DNA of 24,946 bases from an uncultured Collinsella sp. (GCA_902490445.1 CABUDZ010000020.1:1-24946), one strand, 5' to 3'; shown: positions 10,501 to 17,295, counted from the stretch's first letter. The notes: generated by a model not told the origin, from the sequence alone. Numbers and translations: made by a program.

Positions 10501-11162
10501 TCCAGGACTTGGGCAGCGGCATGCGCATCGCCATGCGCGACCTGGAGATTCGTGGCGCCGGCTCGCTTATGGGCGCCGAGCAGCACGGCAATCTGTCGAG
10601 CGTGGGCTTTGACCTGTTTACACAGATGCTGGGCCAGGCCGTGGCCGAGGCGCGCGGCGACGACGACGCCGGCGTGGAGGCGGCGAGCGTGGGCATTAAC
10701 CTGCCGGCCGATTACTTCTTGTCCGAGGAGTACCTGCCGGCGGTGGATCAGCGCGTGCTCGTGTACCGTAAGCTCGCAGCGGCCGAGGACTTGGAGAGCA
10801 TCGATGAGGTGCAGGAAGAGACCGAGGCCGCGCATGGCGAGCTGCCGTTGGCAGGGCTCAACCTGTTCAACCGCGCGCGCATCCGTATTCGCGGCGAGCG
10901 CCTGGGGCTCGAGAGCGTCACGCTCAGCGGCGGTCGCATCACGTTTTTGGGCGTCGACGTGCCCAAGAAGGTGGCCTTTGAGCTTAAGACCCGCTATGGC
11001 GCGGTGAGCTTCCCCAAGAGCCGCAAGCTGTCGGTGCCCTACAAGGCGGGCGCCGGTGTGGGCAGCGGCCTGGGCCGCGGTCTCGACGCCAACGACGAGG
11101 CCGGTCCCGTGGCGGCCGCACTCATGCTGCTGCAGCAGCTGGGTGCTAGCGATGATGAATAA
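7530..11162 (+). CDS. mfd: Transcription-repair coupling factor Mfd
   Basis: The 1210-residue product matches the usual Mfd length and order of domains. A UvrB-like N-terminal module (about 1-350) is followed by a variable region. The CarD-like RNA-polymerase interaction domain begins with KPGDYVVHATHGIALF near residue 533. Translocase motor motifs are Walker A GDVGFGKTE (683-691, Lys689), DEEQRFG (784-790), TATPIPRTMQM-like and VGRSATQAYAY. The C-terminal TRCF domain follows. Mfd removes stalled RNA polymerase and recruits UvrA for transcription-coupled repair. An Ala/Arg-rich low-complexity stretch at about residues 430-478 lies before the CarD-like domain. ATG 7530 has GGAGGA six bases upstream; a TTG at 7503 lies too close to the preceding hairpin. 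Confidence 0.97.
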   Translation: MLIHRIAAQLYTAEALQTVEAGLDAGEDVTLAVSQSGRTLMAAAQFARRPRPTVYIVSGEDAADRAARSLAAYVGLAHVCRFPERKDYPWREQAPDDAVVAQRCEALGRIVRGDNCIMVASARALLRCVPPVESRYWESTTFAVGEEIPFDEVPQRLVGMGYTNAGAADAPGLFRVHGDTVEVFPAQEKAPVRIEFFGDEIDRIRRMVSSTGQTIGNEDSIEIFPCRELALTDEAVHNMHVALYRASQDDSKLAALLEMVDARIVTPELDRFLPVMYGQTVSPLSHVSGQALVVLSEPRSLFDDCLRAYEDIEARAGEAGIDRLDGLYVRAQQLDFGAQQRLNYVSLIRAGGAVTAELKIEQPAIAGSDNRFMTRIQEVVGKRYACVFAIPDRGARESMELTFGDEGITFEESLTAAPENAGAIGDRVRVAAADSADRAVRQDAHAAIRERKADALNARSLEAGAAQAAAGAAVPTISRGRVTFVDAALPQGVVVPDANLAVFSIADLNARMDANRARSRRKVDITQITFPFKPGDYVVHATHGIALFSEIARQEVGGKERDYFLLEYADGDKLYVPLEQVDRITRYVGPDGDKPRLTRLNTADWTRATNKARKNAKKLAFDLVDLYTRRSSITGIACPPDTPEQIEMEESFPYDETRDQLEAISDIKADMEAPKPMDRLLCGDVGFGKTEVALRAAFKCVDSGRQVMVLCPTTILAQQHYETFFERFSPFGLEVEVLSRFRTPAQQKRALKAFAEGTIDVLIGTHRLLSADVNPKNLGMVIIDEEQRFGVQHKEQLKNLREQIDVLTLSATPIPRTMQMATSGVRDMSLITTPPTGRRPVIVHVGEYDPDVVSAAIRLEVGRGGQVYYVSNRVKTIDDAVARVHEAAPEARVGVAHGKMSPREVEDVMIEFATKKIDVLIATTIVESGIDNACANTLIIEDSQRLGLAQLYQLKGRVGRSATQAYAYFMFPGELPLTEEATARLTALSEFQDLGSGMRIAMRDLEIRGAGSLMGAEQHGNLSSVGFDLFTQMLGQAVAEARGDDDAGVEAASVGINLPADYFLSEEYLPAVDQRVLVYRKLAAAEDLESIDEVQEETEAAHGELPLAGLNLFNRARIRIRGERLGLESVTLSGGRITFLGVDVPKKVAFELKTRYGAVSFPKSRKLSVPYKAGAGVGSGLGRGLDANDEAGPVAAALMLLQQLGASDDE

Positions 11163-11173
11163 CAGGTAGGTGG

Positions 11174-11206
11174 CGTGGCGGGACAAGGATTCTTTGCCCC
11201 GCCACG
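11174..11206. repeat. Hairpin between mfd and the PAP2 gene
   Basis: CGTGGCGGG (11174-11182) pairs with CCCGCCACG (11198-11206), with extra pairing of CAAGG and CTTTG inside the loop. It begins 12 bases after the mfd stop. No T-tract follows, so it may partly terminate or protect the mfd message rather than act as a classical intrinsic terminator. Confidence 0.55.
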
Positions 11207-11243
11207 TTGCAGGTTGAAAACTTCGCCCGATGGAAAGGAAAGC

Positions 11244-12107
11244 ATGTTCGGGTACATCTATAAGAAAGACGCCGCCGCTATCGCGGTCGTCCTATGCCTT
11301 TGTCTGGGCGTGGGCAGCTTCTTCGATTACCAGATCTCGAGTGCGCTGTTCAACATCGCCAGCATGTACGGCCGCTTTATCGAGGCCGCCGGCGAGCTGC
11401 CGTTTGAGCTGACGGCGAGCGTCGCAGGCGTTATGCTCGTACGCGCGGTGCGTCCCGACTCCAGGGGGAGCAAATGGCTCGCCGTGCTGGGCGTTCTGGT
11501 CAACGTGGGCCTGGTCGGCTACGAGATCGTTTCGTCCCTGCGGGTTGGCGGCAAACTCATCGTGGTTCAGTTGGTGCTGACGTTTGTGCTGGTCATCGCG
11601 GCCAACCTCATCGCCTATCGCCTTACGCGCGACACCGCGCCCGACGATCTCACGCGCTGGGCGTTGATGGTGCTTGCCGTGTGGGTCGCTCAGGCCATTA
11701 TCCTCAACGTGATCGTCAAGCCACTGTGGTCGCGCCCGCGCATGCGCGTGATCGAGGTGACGCAGGGGCTCGATTTTCAGCCGTGGTGGGTGATCGGCAA
11801 CCCCGACAAGTGGACCTATATCGCCGCCGGCGTGATCAAGGACGGAGTTAAGTCGTTTGCGAGCGGACACACGGCACACGCGGCGATCGGCCTTATGCTC
11901 GCCGGGCTTCCCGCGGCGGCCTTTAAGGAAAAGCCGTCGCGCCGCCGCGCGGTCTTTTGGGTCGCCGCTGTGGTTGCGGCGTTCGTCGCCTTTGGTCGTA
12001 TCGTGATCGGTGCGCACTTTTTGAGTGACGTGAGCTGCGGCTTTGCCCTGGTGCTGGCGCTTGAGTGCCTTGCCGCGCGCATTGCCTATCCGAGCGGCGT
12101 ACAATAG
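11244..12107 (+). CDS. PAP2 family phosphatase (integral membrane)
   Basis: The 287-residue protein has several hydrophobic segments and the three-part PAP2 active site. Motif C1 is KPLWSRPR, C2 is SFASGHTAHAAI (general-acid His in SGH), and C3 is GRIVIGAHFLSD with Arg and nucleophile His. The family dephosphorylates lipid phosphates such as undecaprenyl pyrophosphate or phosphatidic acid, with the active site at or near the outer membrane face. The canonical PSGH is ASGH here, a tolerated variation. ATG 11244 is chosen because AAAGGAAAG immediately precedes it and the protein then begins at the first membrane segment; a GTG at 11175 lies inside the intergenic hairpin. Substrate cannot be assigned. 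Confidence 0.88.
   Translation: MFGYIYKKDAAAIAVVLCLCLGVGSFFDYQISSALFNIASMYGRFIEAAGELPFELTASVAGVMLVRAVRPDSRGSKWLAVLGVLVNVGLVGYEIVSSLRVGGKLIVVQLVLTFVLVIAANLIAYRLTRDTAPDDLTRWALMVLAVWVAQAIILNVIVKPLWSRPRMRVIEVTQGLDFQPWWVIGNPDKWTYIAAGVIKDGVKSFASGHTAHAAIGLMLAGLPAAAFKEKPSRRRAVFWVAAVVAAFVAFGRIVIGAHFLSDVSCGFALVLALECLAARIAYPSGVQ
12100..12105 (+). promoter_or_regulatory. Possible -10 element for the aldolase-like gene
   Basis: TACAAT lies at the very end of the PAP2 gene, 48 bases before the next start codon. No convincing -35 at standard spacing is seen. Similar TAYAAT hexamers precede the YitT and recQ genes. Confidence 0.3.
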
Positions 12108-12152
12108 CGGCACCTGAATCATCGGGCTCGTGCCCGGCTAGAGAGGATTACC

Positions 12153-13178
12153 ATGCTCGCGTTTAACAACGACTATTCCCACGGCGCACATCCGGCAGTG
12201 CTGCAGGCGCTCGTCGACACTAATATGGAGCCGCAGCCCGGCTACGGCACCGATGCACACACCGAGCGTGCCAAGCGGCTCATCCGTGAGGCCTGTCAGG
12301 CTCCCGATGCCGACGTATTTTTCCTGGTGGGCGGCACACAGGCCAACGCGACGGTGATTGACATGCTGCTTGCGCCCTACGAGGGCGTCGTTGCAGCCGA
12401 GACCGGCCACGTTGCCTGCCACGAGGCGGGTGCCATCGAGTTTGGCGGCCACAAGGTGCTTACCATTCCCGGCTACGAGGGCAAGATGCATGCCGAGGAT
12501 CTCGACAGCTATATCCAGGCGTTTTACGAAAACGAGAGCTACGAGCACACGGTGTTCCCAGGTGCCGTGTACGTGAGCCTATCGACCGAGTACGGCACGC
12601 TGTACTCCGCCGCCGAGCTTGCGGCGATTCATGCGGTGTGCCAGAAGCGCCAGATTCCGCTGTTTGTGGATGGCGCCCGTCTGGCCTATGCGCTGGCGGC
12701 CGATGAGTGCGACATTACCCTGCCCGAGCTGGCGCAGCTGTGCGACGTGTTCTACATTGGCGGCACCAAGTGCGGCGCGCTTTGCGGCGAGGCCGTGGTG
12801 TTTTGCGGCATGCACGCTCCGGCACACCCCATTCCGCGCATTAAGCAGCACGGAGCGCTGCTGGCCAAGGGCCGTCTGACGGGCGTTCAGTTTGAGGCGC
12901 TCTTTACCGACGGCCTGTATTTTGAGATTGGTCGCCAGGCGATTGAGACGGCGCAGGCGCTTCGTCGCGTGCTGCATGAGCGCGGCTACCAGTTCTTCTT
13001 GGAGACGCCCACCAACCAGCAGTTTGTGATTTTGCCCAACGAGGACATGGCCCGCATTCGCGAGCATGCTTCGATCGAGTACTGGGAAAAGTACGACGAG
13101 ACCCACACCGTGGTGCGCTTTTGCACCAGCTGGGCCACGACACAGGAGGACATCGACGCGCTGGCGGCTGTCCTGTAG
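12153..13178 (+). CDS. Threonine-aldolase-like PLP enzyme (beta-eliminating lyase family)
   Basis: The 341-residue fold type I PLP enzyme matches low-specificity L-threonine aldolases. It begins MLAFNNDYSHGAHPAVL, has the GYGTD motif near residue 30, GGTQAN near 56, FVDGARL with the cofactor-binding Asp, and GGTKCGALCGEA with presumed Schiff-base Lys206. The family cleaves L-threonine or L-allo-threonine to glycine and acetaldehyde in the cytoplasm, but related enzymes act on other beta-hydroxy amino acids, so the substrate is not certain. The start is ATG 12153, preceded by GAGAGG. The gap to the PAP2 gene is 45 bases. A very strong terminator follows. Confidence 0.87.
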   Translation: MLAFNNDYSHGAHPAVLQALVDTNMEPQPGYGTDAHTERAKRLIREACQAPDADVFFLVGGTQANATVIDMLLAPYEGVVAAETGHVACHEAGAIEFGGHKVLTIPGYEGKMHAEDLDSYIQAFYENESYEHTVFPGAVYVSLSTEYGTLYSAAELAAIHAVCQKRQIPLFVDGARLAYALAADECDITLPELAQLCDVFYIGGTKCGALCGEAVVFCGMHAPAHPIPRIKQHGALLAKGRLTGVQFEALFTDGLYFEIGRQAIETAQALRRVLHERGYQFFLETPTNQQFVILPNEDMARIREHASIEYWEKYDETHTVVRFCTSWATTQEDIDALAAVL

Positions 13179-13196
13179 GTTGATGTAATGACGAGG

Positions 13197-13240
13197 GGCC
13201 GCCTTGCGCCTGGGTTTGGCGCAAGGCGGCCTTTGCTTTT
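13197..13240 (+). terminator. Strong intrinsic terminator after the aldolase-like gene
   Basis: A perfect 14-bp stem (13197-13210 with 13218-13231, GGCCGCCTTGCGCC) closes a 7-nt loop and is followed by TTTGCTTTT. It lies 18 bases after the stop codon and separates this gene from the GNAT gene. Confidence 0.93.
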
Positions 13241-13252
13241 GAGAGGGGCTGT

Positions 13253-13843
13253 ATGGCCAAGATGTCCGAGCCGACGATTCGCCTGGCGACGCCCGATGAT
13301 GCGCCGGCATTGCTTGCCATCTATGAGCCGTATGTGCGCGAGACGGCGATAACCTGCGAATACGAGGTGCCGAGCGTTGAGGAGTTCGCCGGGCGCATCG
13401 AGCGTACGCTCAAGCGCTATCCGTATTTGGTGATGGAGCTCGACGGGCACCCAGTGGGCTATGCCTATGTGAGCGCGCTTAACAGCCGCGAGGCCTATGA
13501 CTGGTCGGTCGAGACGTCGATCTATCTGGCGCGCGACGTGCGCCACGGCGGGCTGGGCCGCAGGCTGCACGACGCGCTCAAGCAATGCTTGGTCGCGATG
13601 GGCATCACCAGCATGTGCGCGCTCATCGCCGTGCCGCACGACAAGGACGATGAGTACCTGACGCACAACAGTCAGGATTTCCATGCCCATATGGGCTACC
13701 GCCTGGTGGGCGCCTTCGATCGCTGCGCCCAAAAGTTCGGCCGCTGGTACGACATGTGCTGGATGGAGCTGGTCCTAGCCGAGCGCGTCCCTAACCAACC
13801 CAAACCAACCTGGTTCCCCGACCTCCCCAAACCTACCATTTAG
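13253..13843 (+). CDS. GNAT family N-acetyltransferase (phosphinothricin-acetyltransferase-like)
   Basis: The 196-residue protein begins with a typical acetyltransferase strand (IRLATPDDAPALLAIYEPYV). It has the PAT-like TAITCEYEVPSVEEF segment and a middle strand, GYAYVSAL. The acetyl-CoA-binding motif A is YLARDVRHGGLGRRLHDAL (about residues 91-109), followed by MGYRLVGAF. Relatives acetylate amino-acid-like substrates such as phosphinothricin or methionine sulfoximine; this substrate is unknown. The start is ATG 13253, or possibly ATG 13262, after a GAGAGGGG site. The last 16 or so residues are Pro/Lys/Asn-rich, unlike the fold. The stop codon lies inside a small dispersed repeat. It converges with the minus-strand gntR gene. 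Confidence 0.88.
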   Translation: MAKMSEPTIRLATPDDAPALLAIYEPYVRETAITCEYEVPSVEEFAGRIERTLKRYPYLVMELDGHPVGYAYVSALNSREAYDWSVETSIYLARDVRHGGLGRRLHDALKQCLVAMGITSMCALIAVPHDKDDEYLTHNSQDFHAHMGYRLVGAFDRCAQKFGRWYDMCWMELVLAERVPNQPKPTWFPDLPKPTI

Positions 13844-13866
13844 GGACAGGTTTATTTTGGCAGGTT
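13830..13866. repeat. GGGACAG-core element, copy A
   Basis: This 37-bp element has imperfect terminal inverted repeats (AACCTACCA ... TGGCAGGTT) around AGGGACAGGTTT. It is 30/37 identical to the reverse complement of copy B at 21206-21242. It supplies the GNAT stop codon and also covers the stop codon of the convergent gntR gene. Confidence 0.75.
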
Positions 13867-14587
13867 AGCCGATGGGCTCGGTGTATTTGGCGCGGTCGGT
13901 GCGTTGGATGCGCTTGGAGACATGGAGCGGGCGACCGTCGGTGTCGTAGACGTAGTCGGTGATCAGGATCAGGGCCTGTCCGCGCTCAACGTTGAGCAAA
14001 AACGCCTCGTTTTGCGAGGCATAGCACACCTCAAAGGTCTTATGTCCCTGTGCCGGCGCGCGATGGAATTCTTGGCGCAGCGTGGCGTAGAGCGAACCGT
14101 TGATATCGCGATCGATGAGTGCTGCAAAGCTCGGTGGTAGATAGGTGGTCTCCAGACACAGTGGCGCATCGTCCAGATAACGCAGGCGGACAAGTTTGAC
14201 GAGCTTGCTGCCCGCGGCGGCATCGAAGAACTTGACCACATTGCCCGCGGCCTTGGCAAAGCCCGAGTCCACCGTGCGCGTGGTGGGCTTCATGCCCTGG
14301 CCCTGGATCTGCGCTGTGTAGCTCGAAAACACCAGGTTGTTCTCGTGGAGCGCCGGCGTGTCGGCCACAAAGGCGCCGCGCCCGCGCTCGGTGCGAACCA
14401 GGCCCTCGTCAACGAGCACCTTAAGGGCATGGCGCACGGTGCTGCGCGACAGACCCGATTCGTCCATGAGTTCCATCTCGGACGGCAGCTTGTCTCCGCA
14501 GGCGTAGATGCCGGCAGCGATGCGGTCGCGAAGTGTGGTCGCCAGACGCTCGTATTGGGCCAGTTTCTTTTTAGACGAAGCGTTCAT
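13865..14587 (-). CDS. GntR family regulator with UTRA ligand-binding domain
   Basis: The 240-residue product has a GntR winged helix at about residues 12-75 (LPSEMELMDESGLSRSTVRHALKVL and RGRGAFVA) followed by a UTRA domain to the C-terminus. UTRA domains bind sugar phosphates or related small molecules; FrlR of the E. coli fructoselysine operon is in the same family. It is transcribed away from the SIS gene at 14793, from a 205-nt AT-rich divergent region with repeated TGTAT-TAACTT-TATGC sites, so it probably controls that gene and itself. The start at 14587 has only a weak ribosome site (AGG eleven bases upstream). The effector is unknown; a phosphorylated glycated amine is a reasonable guess. 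Confidence 0.9.
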   Translation of the reverse strand: MNASSKKKLAQYERLATTLRDRIAAGIYACGDKLPSEMELMDESGLSRSTVRHALKVLVDEGLVRTERGRGAFVADTPALHENNLVFSSYTAQIQGQGMKPTTRTVDSGFAKAAGNVVKFFDAAAGSKLVKLVRLRYLDDAPLCLETTYLPPSFAALIDRDINGSLYATLRQEFHRAPAQGHKTFEVCYASQNEAFLLNVERGQALILITDYVYDTDGRPLHVSKRIQRTDRAKYTEPIG

Positions 14588-14597
14588 GCAATCAACC

Positions 14598-14754
14598 TGT
14601 ATCTAACTTATATGCTTACAGAACCAAGCATGTATCCAACATGACAACAAAACCGCTGGTAATGGCTTGCCGAAAACTTTACCAGCAAAATTTCTAAGAC
14701 AAATATAGCATACAACTAGTCGACATAACCAAAACATGTATGTAACTTGTATGC
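14598..14754. promoter_or_regulatory. Probable GntR operators in the divergent region
   Basis: TGTATCTAACTTATATGC at 14598-14615 and TGTATGTAACTTGTATGC at 14737-14754 are 16/18 identical direct repeats, one beside each divergent gene. Part-sites occur at 14631-14640 (TGTATCCAAC) and 14709-14716 (GCATACAA, the complement of TTGTATGC). The arrangement suits repression of both promoters by one regulator. Confidence 0.6.
14655..14686. repeat. Inverted repeat in the gntR-SIS divergent region
   Basis: GCTGGTAA (14655-14662) is exactly complementary to TTACCAGC (14679-14686), with a 16-nt spacer. It lies midway between the two 18-bp repeats. It might be a binding site for a second regulator or a leader hairpin. 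Confidence 0.4.
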
Positions 14755-14792
14755 CATCGAGAGCATCAAACGAGAAGAAAGGCTGATGCACG

Positions 14793-15785
14793 ATGACTAC
14801 TCAGGAACAGGTTAAGGACGTCGTCTCCCAGGTTTTGGCTGACAAGGCAGACAAGGGCGGCATCAAGCGCGTCGTGTGGATTGGCGCCGGTGGATCCAAC
14901 GGCGGCAACTATCCTGCCCAGTACTTTATGGAGCACGAGGCCACGCAGGTCGTGAGCTCCAGCTACACCAGCAACGAGTTCGTGCACGCAACCCCCGCCT
15001 ACGTTAACGAGAACACCCTGGCCGTCGTCGTGTCCATGCGCGGCACCAAGGAGACCATCGTCGCCGCCCAGGTCGCCAAGGACCACGGCGCCAGCACCAT
15101 CGCCATCTATGTTGACGAGTCCGGCCTCACCGAGGTCTGCGACTACAAGATCCAGTATGACAGCCTGGCCGTCGACGAGTCCTGCATGGGCCGCACCAAC
15201 TCCGCCGTCGTGACCATGATCGCCATGGAGCTCACGCAGCAGACCGAGGGCTATGCCGAGTACGAGACCGCTATGGCCGCGTTCGACTTGGTCGACCCCA
15301 TCTATCGCAAGGCCGTCGAGTACACCCGTCCGCTCGCTGCTAAGTGGGCCGAGCAGAACGCCGACAAGCCTTGCATCAACGTCATGGCCCAGGGCCCGCT
15401 CTTTGGTGCCGCCTACGTCTTTAGCATCTGCAACGTGCAGGAGATGCTGCAGATCGACTCCTGCACCATCAACACCTGCGACTTCTTCCACGGCCCCTTC
15501 GAGATTCTGGACAAGCGTACCTCGCTGTTCCAGCTCATCAGCGTCGGCCGCAGCCGCTGCAACGACGAGCGCGGCATCCGTTTTGTCAATCAGTACGGTG
15601 GCGAGCGCGTCTACCAGCTCGACGCCAAGGAGCTCGGCCTCAACGACATCAAGGACAGCGTGAGCGAGTACTTCAACCACCTGATCTTTGCCCCGATCCT
15701 CAACAACGTCTACATGCGTGCGCTCTCCGCCGTCACCCACAAGGACTACATGACGCGCCGCTACATGTGGAAGCTGGATTACTAA
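14793..15785 (+). CDS. SIS-domain sugar-phosphate enzyme, FrlB-like deglycase candidate (first copy)
   Basis: The 330-residue protein contains two SIS (phosphosugar-binding) modules, about residues 25-160 and 195-320. The first has IGAGGSNGGNYPAQYF at 30-45 and VVSMRGTKETI near 79-89. The second has the family motif as NTCDFFHGPFEI with His233, and it ends MTRRYMWKLDY. Length and C-terminal motifs match FrlB/GfrE/GfrF-type deglycases, which split 6-phosphorylated Amadori compounds to glucose-6-phosphate and an amino acid; GlmS-like isomerases are the main alternative. Asp230 replaces the Glu seen in the paralogue at 20112 and in FrlB. ATG 14793 follows GAAAGG; ATG 14786 is out of frame. It diverges from gntR and is likely controlled by it. 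Confidence 0.85.
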   Translation: MTTQEQVKDVVSQVLADKADKGGIKRVVWIGAGGSNGGNYPAQYFMEHEATQVVSSSYTSNEFVHATPAYVNENTLAVVVSMRGTKETIVAAQVAKDHGASTIAIYVDESGLTEVCDYKIQYDSLAVDESCMGRTNSAVVTMIAMELTQQTEGYAEYETAMAAFDLVDPIYRKAVEYTRPLAAKWAEQNADKPCINVMAQGPLFGAAYVFSICNVQEMLQIDSCTINTCDFFHGPFEILDKRTSLFQLISVGRSRCNDERGIRFVNQYGGERVYQLDAKELGLNDIKDSVSEYFNHLIFAPILNNVYMRALSAVTHKDYMTRRYMWKLDY

Positions 15786-15821
15786 GGGATAGAGCGGCCT
15801 AACAGCCCAATACCCCTCATG

Positions 15822-15888
15822 AGTTGCGGTGGAATAGTTCCTGTTTGGGGGCGTGAAGCCTCTGTTTGAGAACTATTTCACTGCAACT
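15822..15888 (+). repeat. Hairpin element after the first SIS gene
   Basis: Bases 15822-15840 pair along their full 19 nt with 15870-15888, including two G-U pairs when read as + strand RNA. The 29-nt loop can itself form a 5-bp stem (GGGGC/GCCTC). The preference for G-U on one strand suggests an RNA structure. No T-run follows, so it is not a simple terminator. Confidence 0.65.
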
Positions 15889-15900
15889 GCTAGAGCGGCA

Positions 15901-15948
15901 CTTGGGGACGTTCCTTTTCTGCCGGCAGTTGGGGACACTCCTTGTGTC
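15901..15948. repeat. Two half-copies of a GGGGAC-core motif
   Basis: TTGGGGACGTTCCTT and TTGGGGACACTCCTT lie 27 bases apart in the leader region before the EamA gene. They resemble the core of the GGGACAG elements at 13830, 19991, 21206 and 24240. The rest of 15786-16045 has no gene. Confidence 0.55.
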
Positions 15949-15989
15949 GAGAGATTTCCCGTTCGCCGATTTGTGCCTTGAAAAATGTA

Positions 15990-16005
15990 TATAACGACTA
16001 TAACG
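15990..16005. promoter_or_regulatory. TATAACG direct repeat upstream of the EamA gene
   Basis: TATAACG occurs at 15990-15996 and 15999-16005, a 9-bp period. Its complement CGTTATA is also found just upstream of the PTS operon and of the second gntR gene, so this is a candidate operator for that regulator. Confidence 0.5.
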
Positions 16006-16045
16006 TAGCATGAAACATATTGGAAATAATACTGAGGAGGCTGCG

Positions 16046-17128
16046 TTGAAGAGGAGCAATCTGGGCTATGTGCTGGTGCTGATCGCCGCGCTTATGTGGG
16101 GCAGCATCGGAATCTTTGTAAACGGCATCTCAGCCATGGGCGTTTCGTCCCAGAGCATGGCTGCCTTTCGCTTGTTGGTCGGAGCGCTTATCTTGGCGCC
16201 GGTCCTGATGTTTATGGGCTGCCGTCCGGGTGAGGGGTCTACCGTGGTTCAGGGTCCGCTGACCCTGTTCAAGGCAAGCCCTAAAGAGCTTGTTTCCTGC
16301 GCGCTTGTCGGTATCGTCGGTTTGGCTGCCGCCAACACCTGCTATTACGAGTGCATGCGCGAGGTGGGCATGTCCACGGCATCGGTGCTGCTCTACACGT
16401 CGCCGGTGTTTGGCGTCGCGCTCGGCCGCGTCCTTTATCGCGAGGACGTGACCCTCAACAAGCTCGTCGCCATTGTCTTTAACATCATTGGCTGTGTGCT
16501 TGCGGTGACCAATGGCGACCTTTCCGGTTTTCATTTTTCGGTTTGGGGCGTCACGTCGGGCGTGATTGCAGGCCTTTGTGGTGCGTCGCTCGCGGTGTTT
16601 AGCCGGATAGCAACCAAGACGGTCCACCCGCTGGCTGTCACGTTTTGGGGCTTTGTTTTTGGCGGTGCGGTTATGGCAGCTATCGCGGCTCCGTGGCCGG
16701 ATGTCGCCGCGGCAATGTCGCCACAGCTGCTGCTGCTGTTCCTTGGCTTTGGACTCATCCCCACAGCCGTGGCTTACATCTTATATATGCAGGGTCTGTC
16801 CATGGGGCTCGAGACGTCGAAAGTTCCCGTCGTAATGTCATTCGAGACAGTCGTCACCGTACTGCTGGGCATTGGTGTCTACGCCGAGCCCGCCGGCGCG
16901 ATCAAAGTTCTGGGCATCGTTTTGGTGCTCGCGTCCATCGTGATTATGAACACCGACTTTTCCAAGCTGCGCAACAGTGTGTTTGTCGGTCATGTCGTTG
17001 AGAGCATGACCTTTAAGCCCAACGCGTGGTGGACGGAGAAATCGCAGGACATGGATCTGTTCCGCGAGCGCACGGGCATTGCGCTGGAGCCCACCGTGCA
17101 GGAAAGCCCCTGGTACTTCGTGCGATAG
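16046..17128 (+). CDS. EamA/DMT family transporter
   Basis: The 360-residue integral membrane protein has about ten hydrophobic segments in two EamA repeats (LGYVLVLIAALMWGSIGIFV near the start, VWGVTSGVIAGLCGASLAVFS in the second half). The family exports amino acids, metabolites or drugs. It carries a C-terminal hydrophilic tail of about 50 residues (from about KLRNSVFVGHV onward). The start is judged to be TTG 16046, because GAGGAGG lies five bases upstream at 16034-16040. ATG 16010 in the same frame has no ribosome site and lies against the putative operator. Its place between a deglycase-like gene and the PTS suggests export of a breakdown product such as the freed amino acid, which is inference. 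The 183-nt gap to the PTS operon has its own promoter-like site. Confidence 0.85.
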   Translation: MKRSNLGYVLVLIAALMWGSIGIFVNGISAMGVSSQSMAAFRLLVGALILAPVLMFMGCRPGEGSTVVQGPLTLFKASPKELVSCALVGIVGLAAANTCYYECMREVGMSTASVLLYTSPVFGVALGRVLYREDVTLNKLVAIVFNIIGCVLAVTNGDLSGFHFSVWGVTSGVIAGLCGASLAVFSRIATKTVHPLAVTFWGFVFGGAVMAAIAAPWPDVAAAMSPQLLLLFLGFGLIPTAVAYILYMQGLSMGLETSKVPVVMSFETVVTVLLGIGVYAEPAGAIKVLGIVLVLASIVIMNTDFSKLRNSVFVGHVVESMTFKPNAWWTEKSQDMDLFRERTGIALEPTVQESPWYFVR

Positions 17129-17276
17129 GGGGTTGCGCGCGGCGTCCGACCTGGGGTTATCCAGCCAGCGCCGGCCTACCCAAGACCATCGTTTCGATTG
17201 CGTTAAACCCGCCAACGGTCGTTTTTCACCCGCGAACGGTTTATATACTAATTATCAATATCCGCAACGTATAAGA

Positions 17277-17295
17277 CGTTATAATGACCATAACG
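17277..17295 (+). promoter_or_regulatory. Operator and -10 element of the PTS operon
   Basis: CGTTAT (17277-17282) and ATAACG (17290-17295) form an inverted repeat with a 7-nt spacer. A perfect TATAAT (17280-17285) lies within it, so a bound repressor would cover the promoter. The site ends 16 bases before the IIAB start codon, and the -35 region is poor. The 17129-17276 stretch otherwise holds no gene. Confidence 0.6.

Noticed and set aside
7269..11186. A 1305-residue reading frame on the minus strand opposite mfd
   Set aside because: It is an antisense shadow of the strongly biased mfd codons, rich in His, Arg and Ala with no domain; mfd itself has complete motifs and a good ribosome site.
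14766..15740. Long minus-strand frames opposite the SIS and PTS genes (also 17279-18082, 18236-19150 and 20016-21053)
   Set aside because: Each mirrors a highly codon-biased gene; compositions dominated by Val, Leu, Gly, Asp and His are typical of antisense frames.
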